In this document: positions 8,172-16,464 of the stretch, one piece after another | How positions within the stretch are numbered: position 1 is the stretch's first letter | Layout: each line of letters starts with the position of its first letter | DNA from: MM2 sp035460165 | GTDB lineage: Bacteria; Pseudomonadota; Gammaproteobacteria; Burkholderiales; Methylophilaceae | Assembly: GCA_035460165.1 (NCBI GenBank) | Contig: DATHWW010000014.1 | Location: 55,760-119,759 of the forward strand | Direction of reading: 5' to 3' | DNA: 64,000 nt | Translations under genes and position numbers: made by a program | The notes under the pieces: generated by a model | Seen by the model: only the letters and a program-made list of their open reading frames with translations | Databases searched by the model: none | Told to the model about the DNA's origin: nothing

Positions 8172-9634
8172 TGCATATGGAAATTCAGGGACAGCGTCTT
8201 TTGATTGTGGAAACAATTACGTGGAAGCCACATATTGAAACCGCCATCGAAATTGCATTACGCGCTCAGGAATGCGGGCAAGAGGTTCATTATTTGAATT
8301 TGCGCAAAGGTTTGCCTGTTATTGAGGACGTCTTACCTATCCACAAGATCATTAATTTACCGAAACAAAGAGTTTCTCGAGCCAGAGCACTCCTTGCCCA
8401 AAAAAATATTCTTTTACTGAATGCTCCTATCAGCCCTGCCGAGAGGCGTCTGCGCGTGAATCAGGCAGAAAAGCTGCTGGAGAATTGCACAACATTAAAA
8501 GATGTCTGCCAACTTTCCGTAGATGGCTTCCCCGATATAGGCTGGGGGGCCATCAGCTCTGCCATTTCCATGCTCCGTGACCCGCTGATTTCGCCTGTCA
8601 CTCACAGAGCACTACTTATCAAATTAATGGCGACATCCATGCTGGTCTTCGACAAGACCGTGGAATCAATCAAAATCACCAGACCCGATGCCATACTGCT
8701 TTTTAACGGTCGCTTTGCCACCACACGTGCAGTACAGCGGGCTGCGCAAAAATGTGGCATTCCTTGGCATGCGCATGAAAGAGGCTGCGATAAAGACCAC
8801 TACTGGATAGCCAGCAAACAGATCCACAATCCGGACTTCTTTCAGGAGTACATCAAGGATTTCTGGGACAACTCGCCGGCATTAAGTCAGGCAGGTGACG
8901 ACTTTTTCAAAAATCGGCGCAACCGTATCGAGCGCGATTGGCACTCATATACCACTGAGCAAGTGAGCGGAAGAGTGCCTGAGGAACTACTCGATGGCAG
9001 GCAATGGGTTGTCTATTATTCCTCGTCTGAGGACGAGTATGCCGCACTCGGGGACACTTACGTTAATTCATTCTTTCCCACGCAAAATGATGCCATCCGT
9101 GCCCTGCATGCCGTGGTGAATTCGATCCCGGGCTATGGACTCTGCATCCGGGTTCATCCCCATGTCGCAAGAAAAAGCATCAAGGAGCAGCAATACTGGA
9201 AAACTCTGCATTTACCGGGAGCATTGCTGATTGGTGCGGATGAGGACATTGACTCATATGCACTGCTTCAGCGAGCCCATGTCGTAGGCTCATATGGTTC
9301 CACTATCGGTATAGAAGCGACTTATTGGAATAAACCATCCTTGCTTTTTGGTCGATCCATATACGATTCTCTTGATGTATGCTTTAGGCCAACGAACCAG
9401 AATGAAATTGCAGGCTTCCTGAAGAATCCGACTGTTTATCCAAAAGAGGGAGCTCTTATGTACGGTGCATTTATCGAACGCTTCGGCACTCCCTATCAAT
9501 ACTATCAGGCAGAGAGTCTGCATCGCGGCAAGATTCTTGGTGTTGATCTTGACGACAGCATACCTGTCAGACTCTTGCGAAAACTGGCACAACTTGCCCA
9601 TATCCGCCGCTATCAAAACGCATCCATCCGTTAA
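8171..9634 (+). CDS. Capsule-type GT-B protein with HP motif; candidate nonulosonate transferase
   Basis: A 487-residue soluble protein without membrane spans. The C-terminal half resembles bacterial capsule-synthesis proteins: YYSSSEDEYAALGD at about 279-292, IRVHPH at about 324-329, and GSYGSTIGIEATYWNKP at about 372-388. An HP motif followed by a small S/T-rich loop is what KpsC/KpsS-type Kdo transferases and several sialyltransferases use to hold a CMP-sugar. The opposite-strand operon makes CMP-pseudaminic acid but has no obvious transferase, so this gene is a reasonable candidate for that role (inference). A second in-frame ATG lies at 8177. Confidence 0.55.
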   Translation: MHMEIQGQRLLIVETITWKPHIETAIEIALRAQECGQEVHYLNLRKGLPVIEDVLPIHKIINLPKQRVSRARALLAQKNILLLNAPISPAERRLRVNQAEKLLENCTTLKDVCQLSVDGFPDIGWGAISSAISMLRDPLISPVTHRALLIKLMATSMLVFDKTVESIKITRPDAILLFNGRFATTRAVQRAAQKCGIPWHAHERGCDKDHYWIASKQIHNPDFFQEYIKDFWDNSPALSQAGDDFFKNRRNRIERDWHSYTTEQVSGRVPEELLDGRQWVVYYSSSEDEYAALGDTYVNSFFPTQNDAIRALHAVVNSIPGYGLCIRVHPHVARKSIKEQQYWKTLHLPGALLIGADEDIDSYALLQRAHVVGSYGSTIGIEATYWNKPSLLFGRSIYDSLDVCFRPTNQNEIAGFLKNPTVYPKEGALMYGAFIERFGTPYQYYQAESLHRGKILGVDLDDSIPVRLLRKLAQLAHIRRYQNASIR

Positions 9635-9656
9635 ATGACCTCCAACTGACCGCCAG

Positions 9657-10766
9657 ATGCGCATCCTTTTTCTAAGTAAGCGTCAATATATGGGTAAGGA
9701 CCTCATTGACGACCGATACGGACGCTTCTACGAACTTCCTGAATATCTGGCTTCCCAAGGCCACCAGGTGATCGGGCGCTGCCTTGCCTATCATGCAAGA
9801 AAACAAAGTTCTGTTGGGCAGATTGACACGCCAAGCGGCGTTACATGGTTATCCTGGGATCTTCCTCCAGTTTACTTTGATGGCCTCTTGAAGTTCCATC
9901 GCGACATACTAGCAAGCCTTAAGTCCTTCCGCCCCGATGTAATCGTCGGCTGCTCCGATGCCTTTCAAGTCATCTACGCAAACTGGCTCGGAAAAAAATA
10001 CTGCATTCCAATTCTGATTGATCTTTACGACCAGTTTGAGGCCTATGGCTCTAACCATATCCCTGGACTACAAAGCGCCTATCGTCATGCAATAAAGAAT
10101 GCATCGGGTGTCACATGCATCAGCGAGCCTTTGCGTCGCTGGGTCGCGTCATTACGTAATAGCGAAGAAAATACTTTCTGTCTTGGTAACGCGGTAGATA
10201 CGGGACTTTTCAGACATTTTGACAAGTATGAGTGCCGAAAGAACCTCGGACTGCCCATTGACGCAAAATTGATCGGTACTGCAGGAGCGCTCACAAAAAA
10301 TCGCGACATTGAGTCTCTCTATCGCGCATACGCAAAACTGGCCGAGCTACATACCGATATACATCTGGTCATTGCGGGCGTCAGGGACACGCCTCCACCG
10401 GCGCACCCTAATGTACATGACCTGGGACAACTGGATCATTCGAAAATTCCATTGCTATTCAACGCACTGGATGTTGGAGTCATTTGCAACAGGAACTCTT
10501 TGTTTGCGCAGTACTGTCATCCGCAGAAGTTCCTGGAAATGCAAGCGTGCAACCTTCCGACGATTGCAGCGAGGGTGGGTATATTTGCCTTAGAAGATGG
10601 CGAGGCAGGCACAGAAACCTACATACCAGAAGACCCTGATGATTTGGTACTAAAACTACTCGAAACTCTTTCCAAAAGCCGAGAATCAGCTACAGTGCGG
10701 GTCCCAACGTGGCATTCGAATGCGAGGCTACTTGAAGGTTATCTGCTGAAAATAATTGAAACATAA
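9657..10766 (+). CDS. GT4-like glycosyltransferase
   Basis: A 369-residue GT-B protein. The N-terminal domain begins MRILFLSKRQYMGKDLI. A second Rossmann domain starts at IGTAGALTKNRDIESLY (about 205), with VIAGV and PQKFLEMQACNLPTIAA (about 285-302), where the first E of the usual donor motif sits. It lies 22 bases after the capsule-type gene and is the last gene of the + strand glycan block, converging on the pseudaminate operon with only 8 bases between them. Confidence 0.75.
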   Translation: MRILFLSKRQYMGKDLIDDRYGRFYELPEYLASQGHQVIGRCLAYHARKQSSVGQIDTPSGVTWLSWDLPPVYFDGLLKFHRDILASLKSFRPDVIVGCSDAFQVIYANWLGKKYCIPILIDLYDQFEAYGSNHIPGLQSAYRHAIKNASGVTCISEPLRRWVASLRNSEENTFCLGNAVDTGLFRHFDKYECRKNLGLPIDAKLIGTAGALTKNRDIESLYRAYAKLAELHTDIHLVIAGVRDTPPPAHPNVHDLGQLDHSKIPLLFNALDVGVICNRNSLFAQYCHPQKFLEMQACNLPTIAARVGIFALEDGEAGTETYIPEDPDDLVLKLLETLSKSRESATVRVPTWHSNARLLEGYLLKIIET

Positions 10767-10783
10767 AATCCACCCTAGGATTT
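10766..10783 (-). terminator. Weak hairpin between convergent glycan operons
   Basis: AAATCC and GGATTT form a 6-bp stem with a six-base loop spanning the two stop codons. On the minus strand a short T-rich stretch follows the second arm. It is the only structure in the 8-base gap that could end either operon and it is weak. Confidence 0.25.
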
Positions 10784-11545
10784 CACGATAGAAAAAACAG
10801 CCGCCACTGGGCTCGGTAAGCCGATCATCCCCTGAATACCGTGATGCCGCTTCATCTCAGCGTCATAACGCATAAAGACCTTGTCAATATGGCCGTCAAA
10901 GAGATTGATCATATCGTCGAAGCACTCCAGCCTTTCGCCCGGCGTTAACCTGTACCCCAGCAGCTTATCCTCTATTTCTGCTCGCTCGCTCCAAGGACAA
11001 TACTCCATGACCATAGCCACCAGTCCTCCATTCCTGAGCACACGAATCATCTCGGAAGCTGCTTGCCTTGGATTCGCCGAGTAAGAAATTGTGTACGCAC
11101 AGAATACGAAATCAAACGAAGAGTCTTCATAGGGAAGCTGATGCATATCTCCCAACTCGATCAGGGGACTGTAACTCGAAATATCTATCGCCCTGACATC
11201 GTGTAACCCATAGCCTTTAAATAGAAAAATTTCTTCCTCGGTCCGGCAACCGATGATCAATGCCTTGTATTGAGACAAGTCCTCAACCAGCAGGCAGGAT
11301 TGAAACAACTTCTCATTCCTGTCGGTAAAGATTTTCAGAGATTTGAAATTGTGCTCGGAAGTGCTTTGAATGCTGCCATGCGCATCAAGCGTTTTCATCC
11401 CCTTGAAAAAAAGAAGCAGACGAAGGCGTAACTGAGTATATAAATAACGCAGCAAAGGAATACGGAAAAAACCAAATACAAAATTCCGAAGATGTTTCAA
11501 CACTGACTCAACCCGCGAAGACGTCAAAAGTATGCCCCCTGGCAT
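10775..11545 (-). CDS. SAM-dependent methyltransferase (type 11), last gene of pseudaminate operon
   Basis: Up to 256 residues. A class I methyltransferase fold is visible: KALIIGCRTEEEIFLFKG replaces the usual glycine-rich loop I, then LIELGDMHQLPYED and FDFVFCAYTISY, and VLRNGGLVAMV. The ATG at 11545 overlaps the upstream dioxygenase by 38 bases; GTG at 11503, five bases past that gene's stop, would be a more economical start. The target is unknown. Position suggests O- or N-methylation of the nonulosonic acid or of another sugar in the glycan. Confidence 0.68.
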   Translation of the reverse strand: MPGGILLTSSRVESVLKHLRNFVFGFFRIPLLRYLYTQLRLRLLLFFKGMKTLDAHGSIQSTSEHNFKSLKIFTDRNEKLFQSCLLVEDLSQYKALIIGCRTEEEIFLFKGYGLHDVRAIDISSYSPLIELGDMHQLPYEDSSFDFVFCAYTISYSANPRQAASEMIRVLRNGGLVAMVMEYCPWSERAEIEDKLLGYRLTPGERLECFDDMINLFDGHIDKVFMRYDAEMKRHHGIQGMIGLPSPVAAVFSIVKS

Positions 11546-12482
11546 TAAGTGGTTTCATATTTTTTGGCAGCAAGTCATATTGGCAACTTGCCCCAAGACG
11601 AGACACAGCAAACTCCAATTGAAGGATCAGACGCGCGCCCTCTTTTACTCGCTCGCCTTTATGATAGCCCACAGTATCTGCAATCAGCATGTCTCCTGCC
11701 GCCCCCACCATTGGCCTAACTGCATCGCCATATTGAGCATACACATACTCATCATCTAATCGCCCGTTACGCCATTCATTCTTTTTTTCATGAGTTCCAT
11801 AAATAAAAGTAAATGGGCCGTTCTTTTCGCCGACATCAGTCAAGTAGATAAAAAATTTAACGAACGCGGGCCAGTCATAATCGAAATGAAACTTCTGCGC
11901 CGACCAGTTCAAATCGCTCTCGCTAGCATTCTCATCTGGTAATGACCACCATGCAGCGACTCCGGTAAAAATCGGTTCACACCCGAGATAATCGGCTGCA
12001 ATTTCATGAATTGTTGGGTCTTCAATCAGCTTATCCATGCCAGGCGCCTTCAAGATTACAGTAGGCGAATACTCCAGTTTCAGGCCACTCGCCATTGCTT
12101 TCAGATATGCCGGCGATTTCGCAAATCCACTGCCGATTCGGAAGCCCGGCTGCTCGGTCAAATAATTACGGATTTTCGAAACTTGCTCTGGATTCAAGAA
12201 TCTGGGGAGAGCAGCGATTCCGTCATGGCGGATATCCGCAACCAAAACTTTGTGTTTTCCAGTACTGAGCGTGCAGGGCCTAACCAGTCTGAAAAACCAG
12301 AGAAAGGCAGTCCTTAGGTAGCCTCTTGAGTGCACATAAACAAAACGCAGGAATACAAAGCTGGATGCATGACTGCGGTGAGACTCATCTATCAAATGGG
12401 CAACGAAATCCCTCGGGAAAAAATAAATTGCCGGGATATAACGAACCACCACTTCTTTTAGATATCGGCTTGCAATGTTCAT
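11508..12482 (-). CDS. PhyH-type Fe(II)/2-oxoglutarate dioxygenase
   Basis: A 324-residue protein of the phytanoyl-CoA dioxygenase superfamily. The iron ligands can be read: the HxD pair in KFHFDYDW (about 198-200) and the distal histidine in VGYHKGE (about 274), with a downstream arginine in ARLILQ for 2-oxoglutarate. The YLTDVGEKNGPFTFIYGTH segment between them is typical. Such enzymes hydroxylate or otherwise oxidise small molecules and sugars. It begins 19 bases after pseI in the same operon, so a tailoring step on the glycan is likely but unproven. Confidence 0.72.
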   Translation of the reverse strand: MNIASRYLKEVVVRYIPAIYFFPRDFVAHLIDESHRSHASSFVFLRFVYVHSRGYLRTAFLWFFRLVRPCTLSTGKHKVLVADIRHDGIAALPRFLNPEQVSKIRNYLTEQPGFRIGSGFAKSPAYLKAMASGLKLEYSPTVILKAPGMDKLIEDPTIHEIAADYLGCEPIFTGVAAWWSLPDENASESDLNWSAQKFHFDYDWPAFVKFFIYLTDVGEKNGPFTFIYGTHEKKNEWRNGRLDDEYVYAQYGDAVRPMVGAAGDMLIADTVGYHKGERVKEGARLILQLEFAVSRLGASCQYDLLPKNMKPLNARGHTFDVFAG

Positions 12483-12501
12483 GTACTCAGCCGTCCCTTA
12501 C

Positions 12502-13560
12502 TTAACTGTTAACCAGATGCCAACTCATTGGCGTACCACGAGAAATATCGCAGGTTACTCGCTTCCCGATCAGCATTTCGAGATACTTTGGCGGCAATCC
12601 CAGCCCAGGTCTTATCGCTCGCAAATTGCCAGCTGTCAGGATTTCGCCTGCTTTCATATCCTCAGTTATATACAGAGACCTTCTGAATATCAAAGACTTG
12701 GACTCTGCCTTGGTAACACCGTAATTAACTTTTCCTAGGGCCTGCCACGCACGCTCACTTTCAACGACCAGCGCAGCCATTTCATCGGGCTCCAATGAAA
12801 ACGAGGAATCAACCCCGCCATCATCCCGACGAAGAGTAAAGTGCTTTTCTACTACAGTGGCTCCCAGAGCGATGCTAGCCACCGCGACACCGATCCCCAT
12901 CGTGTGATCCGACAAACCAACTTCGCAATCAAACAGCTCACGCATGTGGGGAATCGTAAGGAGATTTGAATTTTCCGGGGTCGCTGGATATGTACTAGTA
13001 CATTTGAGTAAGATCAAATCCTTGCATCCTGCTTCTTTGGCAGTTGTGACTGTTTCATGCAGCTCTGCAACCGTTGCTATACCAGTAGAAATAATCAATG
13101 GTTTTCCGGTTGCCGCAACCCGGCGAATCAAGGGTAAATCGGTATTTTCAAAAGAGGCAATCTTGTAGCAAGGGACATCAAGACCTTCCAGAAAATCGAC
13201 TGCGCTATCATCGAATGGCGTACTAAAAGCAATAAGACCCAGTTCGCGGGCTCGCTCGAAAATAGGCCTGTGCCATTCCCATGGCGTATAGGCCTCGCTG
13301 TAGAGCTTGTATAAAGATGTACCTGCCCACAGGCTTTGAGGATCGTCGATATGAAATTCACGCTGATCCAGGTCCAGCGTCATCGTATCCGGTGTATAGG
13401 TCTGGATTTTTAATGCGTGCGCACCCGTCCTGGCAACGGCATCGACAATATTCAGGGCCCGCTCAAGCGATTGATTATGATTACCGGACATCTCGGCAAT
13501 GATAAACGGCGGATGACCACCACCTATCGACCGGCCTGCAATCTTGAATTCATGCTTCAT
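12502..13560 (-). CDS. pseI: Pseudaminic acid synthase
   Basis: A 352-residue NeuB-family enzyme that condenses 2,4-diacetamido-2,4,6-trideoxy-L-altrose with phosphoenolpyruvate to give pseudaminic acid. The N-terminal TIM barrel has PFIIAEMSGNHNQSLERAL (about 19-37), characteristic of PseI rather than NeuB or LegI, then ALKIQTYTPDTMTL, and GLSDHTMGI with VEKHFTL. The last 60 residues form a SAF (antifreeze-like) domain with SLYITEDMKAGE. Its start overlaps the pseG stop by four bases (ATGA). Confidence 0.93.
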   Translation of the reverse strand: MKHEFKIAGRSIGGGHPPFIIAEMSGNHNQSLERALNIVDAVARTGAHALKIQTYTPDTMTLDLDQREFHIDDPQSLWAGTSLYKLYSEAYTPWEWHRPIFERARELGLIAFSTPFDDSAVDFLEGLDVPCYKIASFENTDLPLIRRVAATGKPLIISTGIATVAELHETVTTAKEAGCKDLILLKCTSTYPATPENSNLLTIPHMRELFDCEVGLSDHTMGIGVAVASIALGATVVEKHFTLRRDDGGVDSSFSLEPDEMAALVVESERAWQALGKVNYGVTKAESKSLIFRRSLYITEDMKAGEILTAGNLRAIRPGLGLPPKYLEMLIGKRVTCDISRGTPMSWHLVNS

Positions 13561-15068
13561 TGATGTATCTTCTTGAAGTATGTTGTGTGATCAATATCAT
13601 AGCCAGCAGCCAGGAACAGGTTTTGCGAACGTGTATTACCTCCCATCACGTTTGCCCGGATGGTTCTAACCTCCGGGTAATGCTGCGAAATCCATATCTC
13701 CCCACTTTGCAAGAGATCTCGTCCACGGACAGCTGGTGTCCCTTCAGGAACAATATATATGGAAATTTCCGCTTTGGCATGCTCAATGTCAAATCGCAAA
13801 ACACCCACTGGAACGGAATCGCGCTCAGCAATTAGCAATACCCTGTCGGGGTCGCGCAGCACGCTCGAGAACCAGGCGACGTGATCCTCCCAACTGATCG
13901 GGCTTGGATTCTTGGAAACCGCTCGAATAGCATCGTGATTGCGCCAATTAAAGATAGCCTCGCAATCATCTTCTGCTGCAACCCTGAGATTCACCCCCGT
14001 GCAACCCATGACCGCTGCAACGCGCTCAGCTCCTTGCCCATCAACAGCAGATATACCACTGCTAGAGACAAAATGCCGCAATCTCGCATTTTCGATAATC
14101 GACAGCATATGGAGTCTGATAATGTGAGCTAAACCCTTATCACTCTCTGGTGCAACCACCCATCCCTCCCCGGCTGCATCCGCGATTTGCTGAGTCTGAT
14201 TTTCCGCAACACTAATGCAAATAGTGGGTAACCCCAGACTGCAACGCTCCCACATCGCCGACCCGCCGGCTCCGATCGATAAGTCAGCCGAGGCCATCAG
14301 TTCAGCCATGCGATCCGTTTGAGCATGACAATTGAATCGATATTGCAGGCATATCGCTTCAATATTTTTTATCGCAGGATGTTGAACACCGATTACCACA
14401 TCAATCGCAACGCCCTCAAGCCCGATCTCGGTCAGCGCTTTCAGTGTAACTTCTGTATTGTTGTGCTCATCAACACCACCGAAGAAAACGAGAATCCGCC
14501 CCACAGGCCCAATACGCGGCGTAATTTTTTGATGCAAGGCCTGGAACTCTTCACGTAGCAGCGCATATCGAGGACCAAGCAATAACCGACAATGCTCTGG
14601 AACCTTTCCCACATACCGCAAGTTCGCCTCTTGATAGAAATTCTGATCCAGCAAGAGATCGCAGTCATGCACTCGGTCTGCGATGTCATCAATGACCATG
14701 ACCCGGTTCACTGCCGGACGAAGCATCGACTCCCAGCAAGCATCCAATGCGTAATGATCGACCACCAGCCAGTCCACGGACTTCCCTGCCACGGCTGTCA
14801 AAGTGTCTTGCGCATCGGCCTCCTGCGAGGTTCCGAGCCATTGTGCGTGTGCGATATTTACAGATCCACTTGTAAGAGGTGGCGATTCGAGCAATTGAAA
14901 CGCATGCCCTTTTTCCACGACTTTCTGGCGTAAATGATCCGGAATCTGACGTGACAAAAAAAAGGTGTTAGCGCCACGCCTCTTCAAGATATCAGCCAAG
15001 GTCAGGCAGCGCACAAGATGGCCTGTACCTATCTGCAAGGAAGCATCAACCCGAAAAACGATATTCAT
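13557..15068 (-). CDS. pseG: PseG UDP-sugar hydrolase fused to a GNAT (PseH-like) acetyltransferase
   Basis: A 503-residue two-domain protein. Residues 1 to about 335 are PseG, which releases UDP from UDP-2,4-diacetamido-2,4,6-trideoxy-L-altropyranose: MNIVFRVDASLQIGTGH with catalytic-type His17, FFGGVDEHNN, and GAGGSAMWER. From about 350 a GNAT domain follows (NLRVAAEDDCEAIFNWRN, SIYIVPEGTPAVRGRD, NTRSQNLFLAAGYDID), matching the PseH step that acetylates N4 just before PseG acts. No separate pseH is seen in the operon, so the fusion supplies both steps. It overlaps its neighbours on both sides by four bases. Confidence 0.9.
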   Translation of the reverse strand: MNIVFRVDASLQIGTGHLVRCLTLADILKRRGANTFFLSRQIPDHLRQKVVEKGHAFQLLESPPLTSGSVNIAHAQWLGTSQEADAQDTLTAVAGKSVDWLVVDHYALDACWESMLRPAVNRVMVIDDIADRVHDCDLLLDQNFYQEANLRYVGKVPEHCRLLLGPRYALLREEFQALHQKITPRIGPVGRILVFFGGVDEHNNTEVTLKALTEIGLEGVAIDVVIGVQHPAIKNIEAICLQYRFNCHAQTDRMAELMASADLSIGAGGSAMWERCSLGLPTICISVAENQTQQIADAAGEGWVVAPESDKGLAHIIRLHMLSIIENARLRHFVSSSGISAVDGQGAERVAAVMGCTGVNLRVAAEDDCEAIFNWRNHDAIRAVSKNPSPISWEDHVAWFSSVLRDPDRVLLIAERDSVPVGVLRFDIEHAKAEISIYIVPEGTPAVRGRDLLQSGEIWISQHYPEVRTIRANVMGGNTRSQNLFLAAGYDIDHTTYFKKIHQ

Positions 15069-15847
15069 CTTGGATCAAGATGGACAAAGTTATTCCGAAT
15101 AGGAATTCCTACGGCTTTCATTGCCAACTTTGCTCCGCCCGGCGTCTGCTCGGTAAAGTGGAATATACTTGCTGCTGCGACAGCAGAGGCTCCTGCCTGC
15201 AGGACAACATCGATCATGTGCTGATAACTCCCTGCGCCACCCGAGGCAATCACAGGAACATCCACGGCTTGGACAATCCGCCCGACCAAGTCCAGGTCAT
15301 AACCTGTCATCGTCCCATCACGGTCTATTGATGTGAGTAGAATTTCCCCGGCACCACGGCTTGCCAGCTCTCGCGCCCACGAAACAACATCTTTACCCGC
15401 ATCTACGGTGCCCGCATGGCTAAAGCAACGATATTCGCCATTTGCTGTTTTTCTGACATCGATACTGGCGACCACGCACTGCGCACCAAACCTGCTTGCA
15501 GCAGCGTCAATGAACTCAGGCCTGGCGTAGGCCATAGTATTGATTGCAATTTTATCCGCACCCGCATGGAGCAAGGCGAGCATGTGATTCAGATTGGCAA
15601 CTCCTCCGCCGACAGTCAGTGGAACAGCGCAGTCGCCGGAAAAATCACTGACAGCATCATGGTCGGGAATACCCCCATCACGCGAGGCGGTAATATCAAC
15701 CAGGATCAATTCATCAACCTCTCGAGAGTTGTACAGTTTGATTGCCGGAAGAACAGATCCTACACGTCGCCAACTATCAAAGCCGACCCCTTTAACTAGG
15801 CCGAAATCCTTCCAGAGCAGCGTTGGAATTATTCGTACTTTCAACAT
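15065..15847 (-). CDS. HisF-like cyclase subunit paired with the sugar amidotransferase
   Basis: About 260 residues starting at ATG 15847 (MLKVRIIPTLLWKD); a longer in-frame start at 15919 would run deep into the upstream gene. The TIM barrel shows LVDITASRDGG, PLTVGGGV, ASIDVR and TSIDRDGTMTGYD, including the two aspartates of HisF. It is the divergent HisF copy found in O-antigen and nonulosonate clusters (WbuZ type), not in a histidine operon. With the HisH-like partner it is thought to pass ammonia to the N-acetyl-sugar amidotransferase. The start overlaps the HisH stop by seven bases. Confidence 0.88.
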   Translation of the reverse strand: MLKVRIIPTLLWKDFGLVKGVGFDSWRRVGSVLPAIKLYNSREVDELILVDITASRDGGIPDHDAVSDFSGDCAVPLTVGGGVANLNHMLALLHAGADKIAINTMAYARPEFIDAAASRFGAQCVVASIDVRKTANGEYRCFSHAGTVDAGKDVVSWARELASRGAGEILLTSIDRDGTMTGYDLDLVGRIVQAVDVPVIASGGAGSYQHMIDVVLQAGASAVAAASIFHFTEQTPGGAKLAMKAVGIPIRNNFVHLDPR

Positions 15848-16464
15848 ACGGAATAATTCATGAAATTTCTTAAGAACTGTCGCCCTGCTTTGGAGCTTTT
15901 CTCCGGGTGAAACTGGCATCCAAACACATGCTCATTTCTGATGACCGTAGCAATATCGACCCCATATGACACTGTCGCGACCAAGTGCTTGTCAGCTTTT
16001 GGGACCACTGCGTAACTGTGAACAAAGTAGAAATCCGAACCATCTGGAATATCCATGAGAATCGCATCTTCGACCTTATGATGAACCTCATTCCATCCCA
16101 CATGGGGAATACGCAATCGGCACCCGACATCATCCAGACGCTGGACATAGCCAGGAATGAAATCCAACCCTCGGGTCATGCCACCTTCGCTACCGCTAGA
16201 AGCCAGCATTTGCATGCCAAGACAGATTCCAAGAAGTGGTTTCTGCTGTGTGACAACGACATCCTGCAAGGCTGCGACCCACCCCCCATCCGTCAGATGC
16301 GCCATGCCCTCGGCAAAGGCCCCTACTCCTGGCAATACTATGCGATCAGTTTCAAACAGAACCGATGGATGGTTGGCAATCGCGACATCAACCCCGATTT
16401 CCTCAAACGCCCTTCGCACTGAACCGAGGTTTCCCATGCCATAGTTGATAATTGCAACCTTCAT
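15841..16464 (-). CDS. HisH-like glutamine amidotransferase subunit
   Basis: A 207-residue class I glutaminase. The triad is visible: the cysteine in LLGICLGMQML (about 81) and the His-Glu pair in FGCQFHPEKSSKAG near the C-terminus. It releases ammonia from glutamine. As the direct neighbour of a HisF-like gene and an N-acetyl-sugar amidotransferase it is of the WbuY type used in glycan amidation. The first bases overlap the upstream amidotransferase stop (ATGA). Confidence 0.9.
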   Translation of the reverse strand: MKVAIINYGMGNLGSVRRAFEEIGVDVAIANHPSVLFETDRIVLPGVGAFAEGMAHLTDGGWVAALQDVVVTQQKPLLGICLGMQMLASSGSEGGMTRGLDFIPGYVQRLDDVGCRLRIPHVGWNEVHHKVEDAILMDIPDGSDFYFVHSYAVVPKADKHLVATVSYGVDIATVIRNEHVFGCQFHPEKSSKAGRQFLRNFMNYSVC

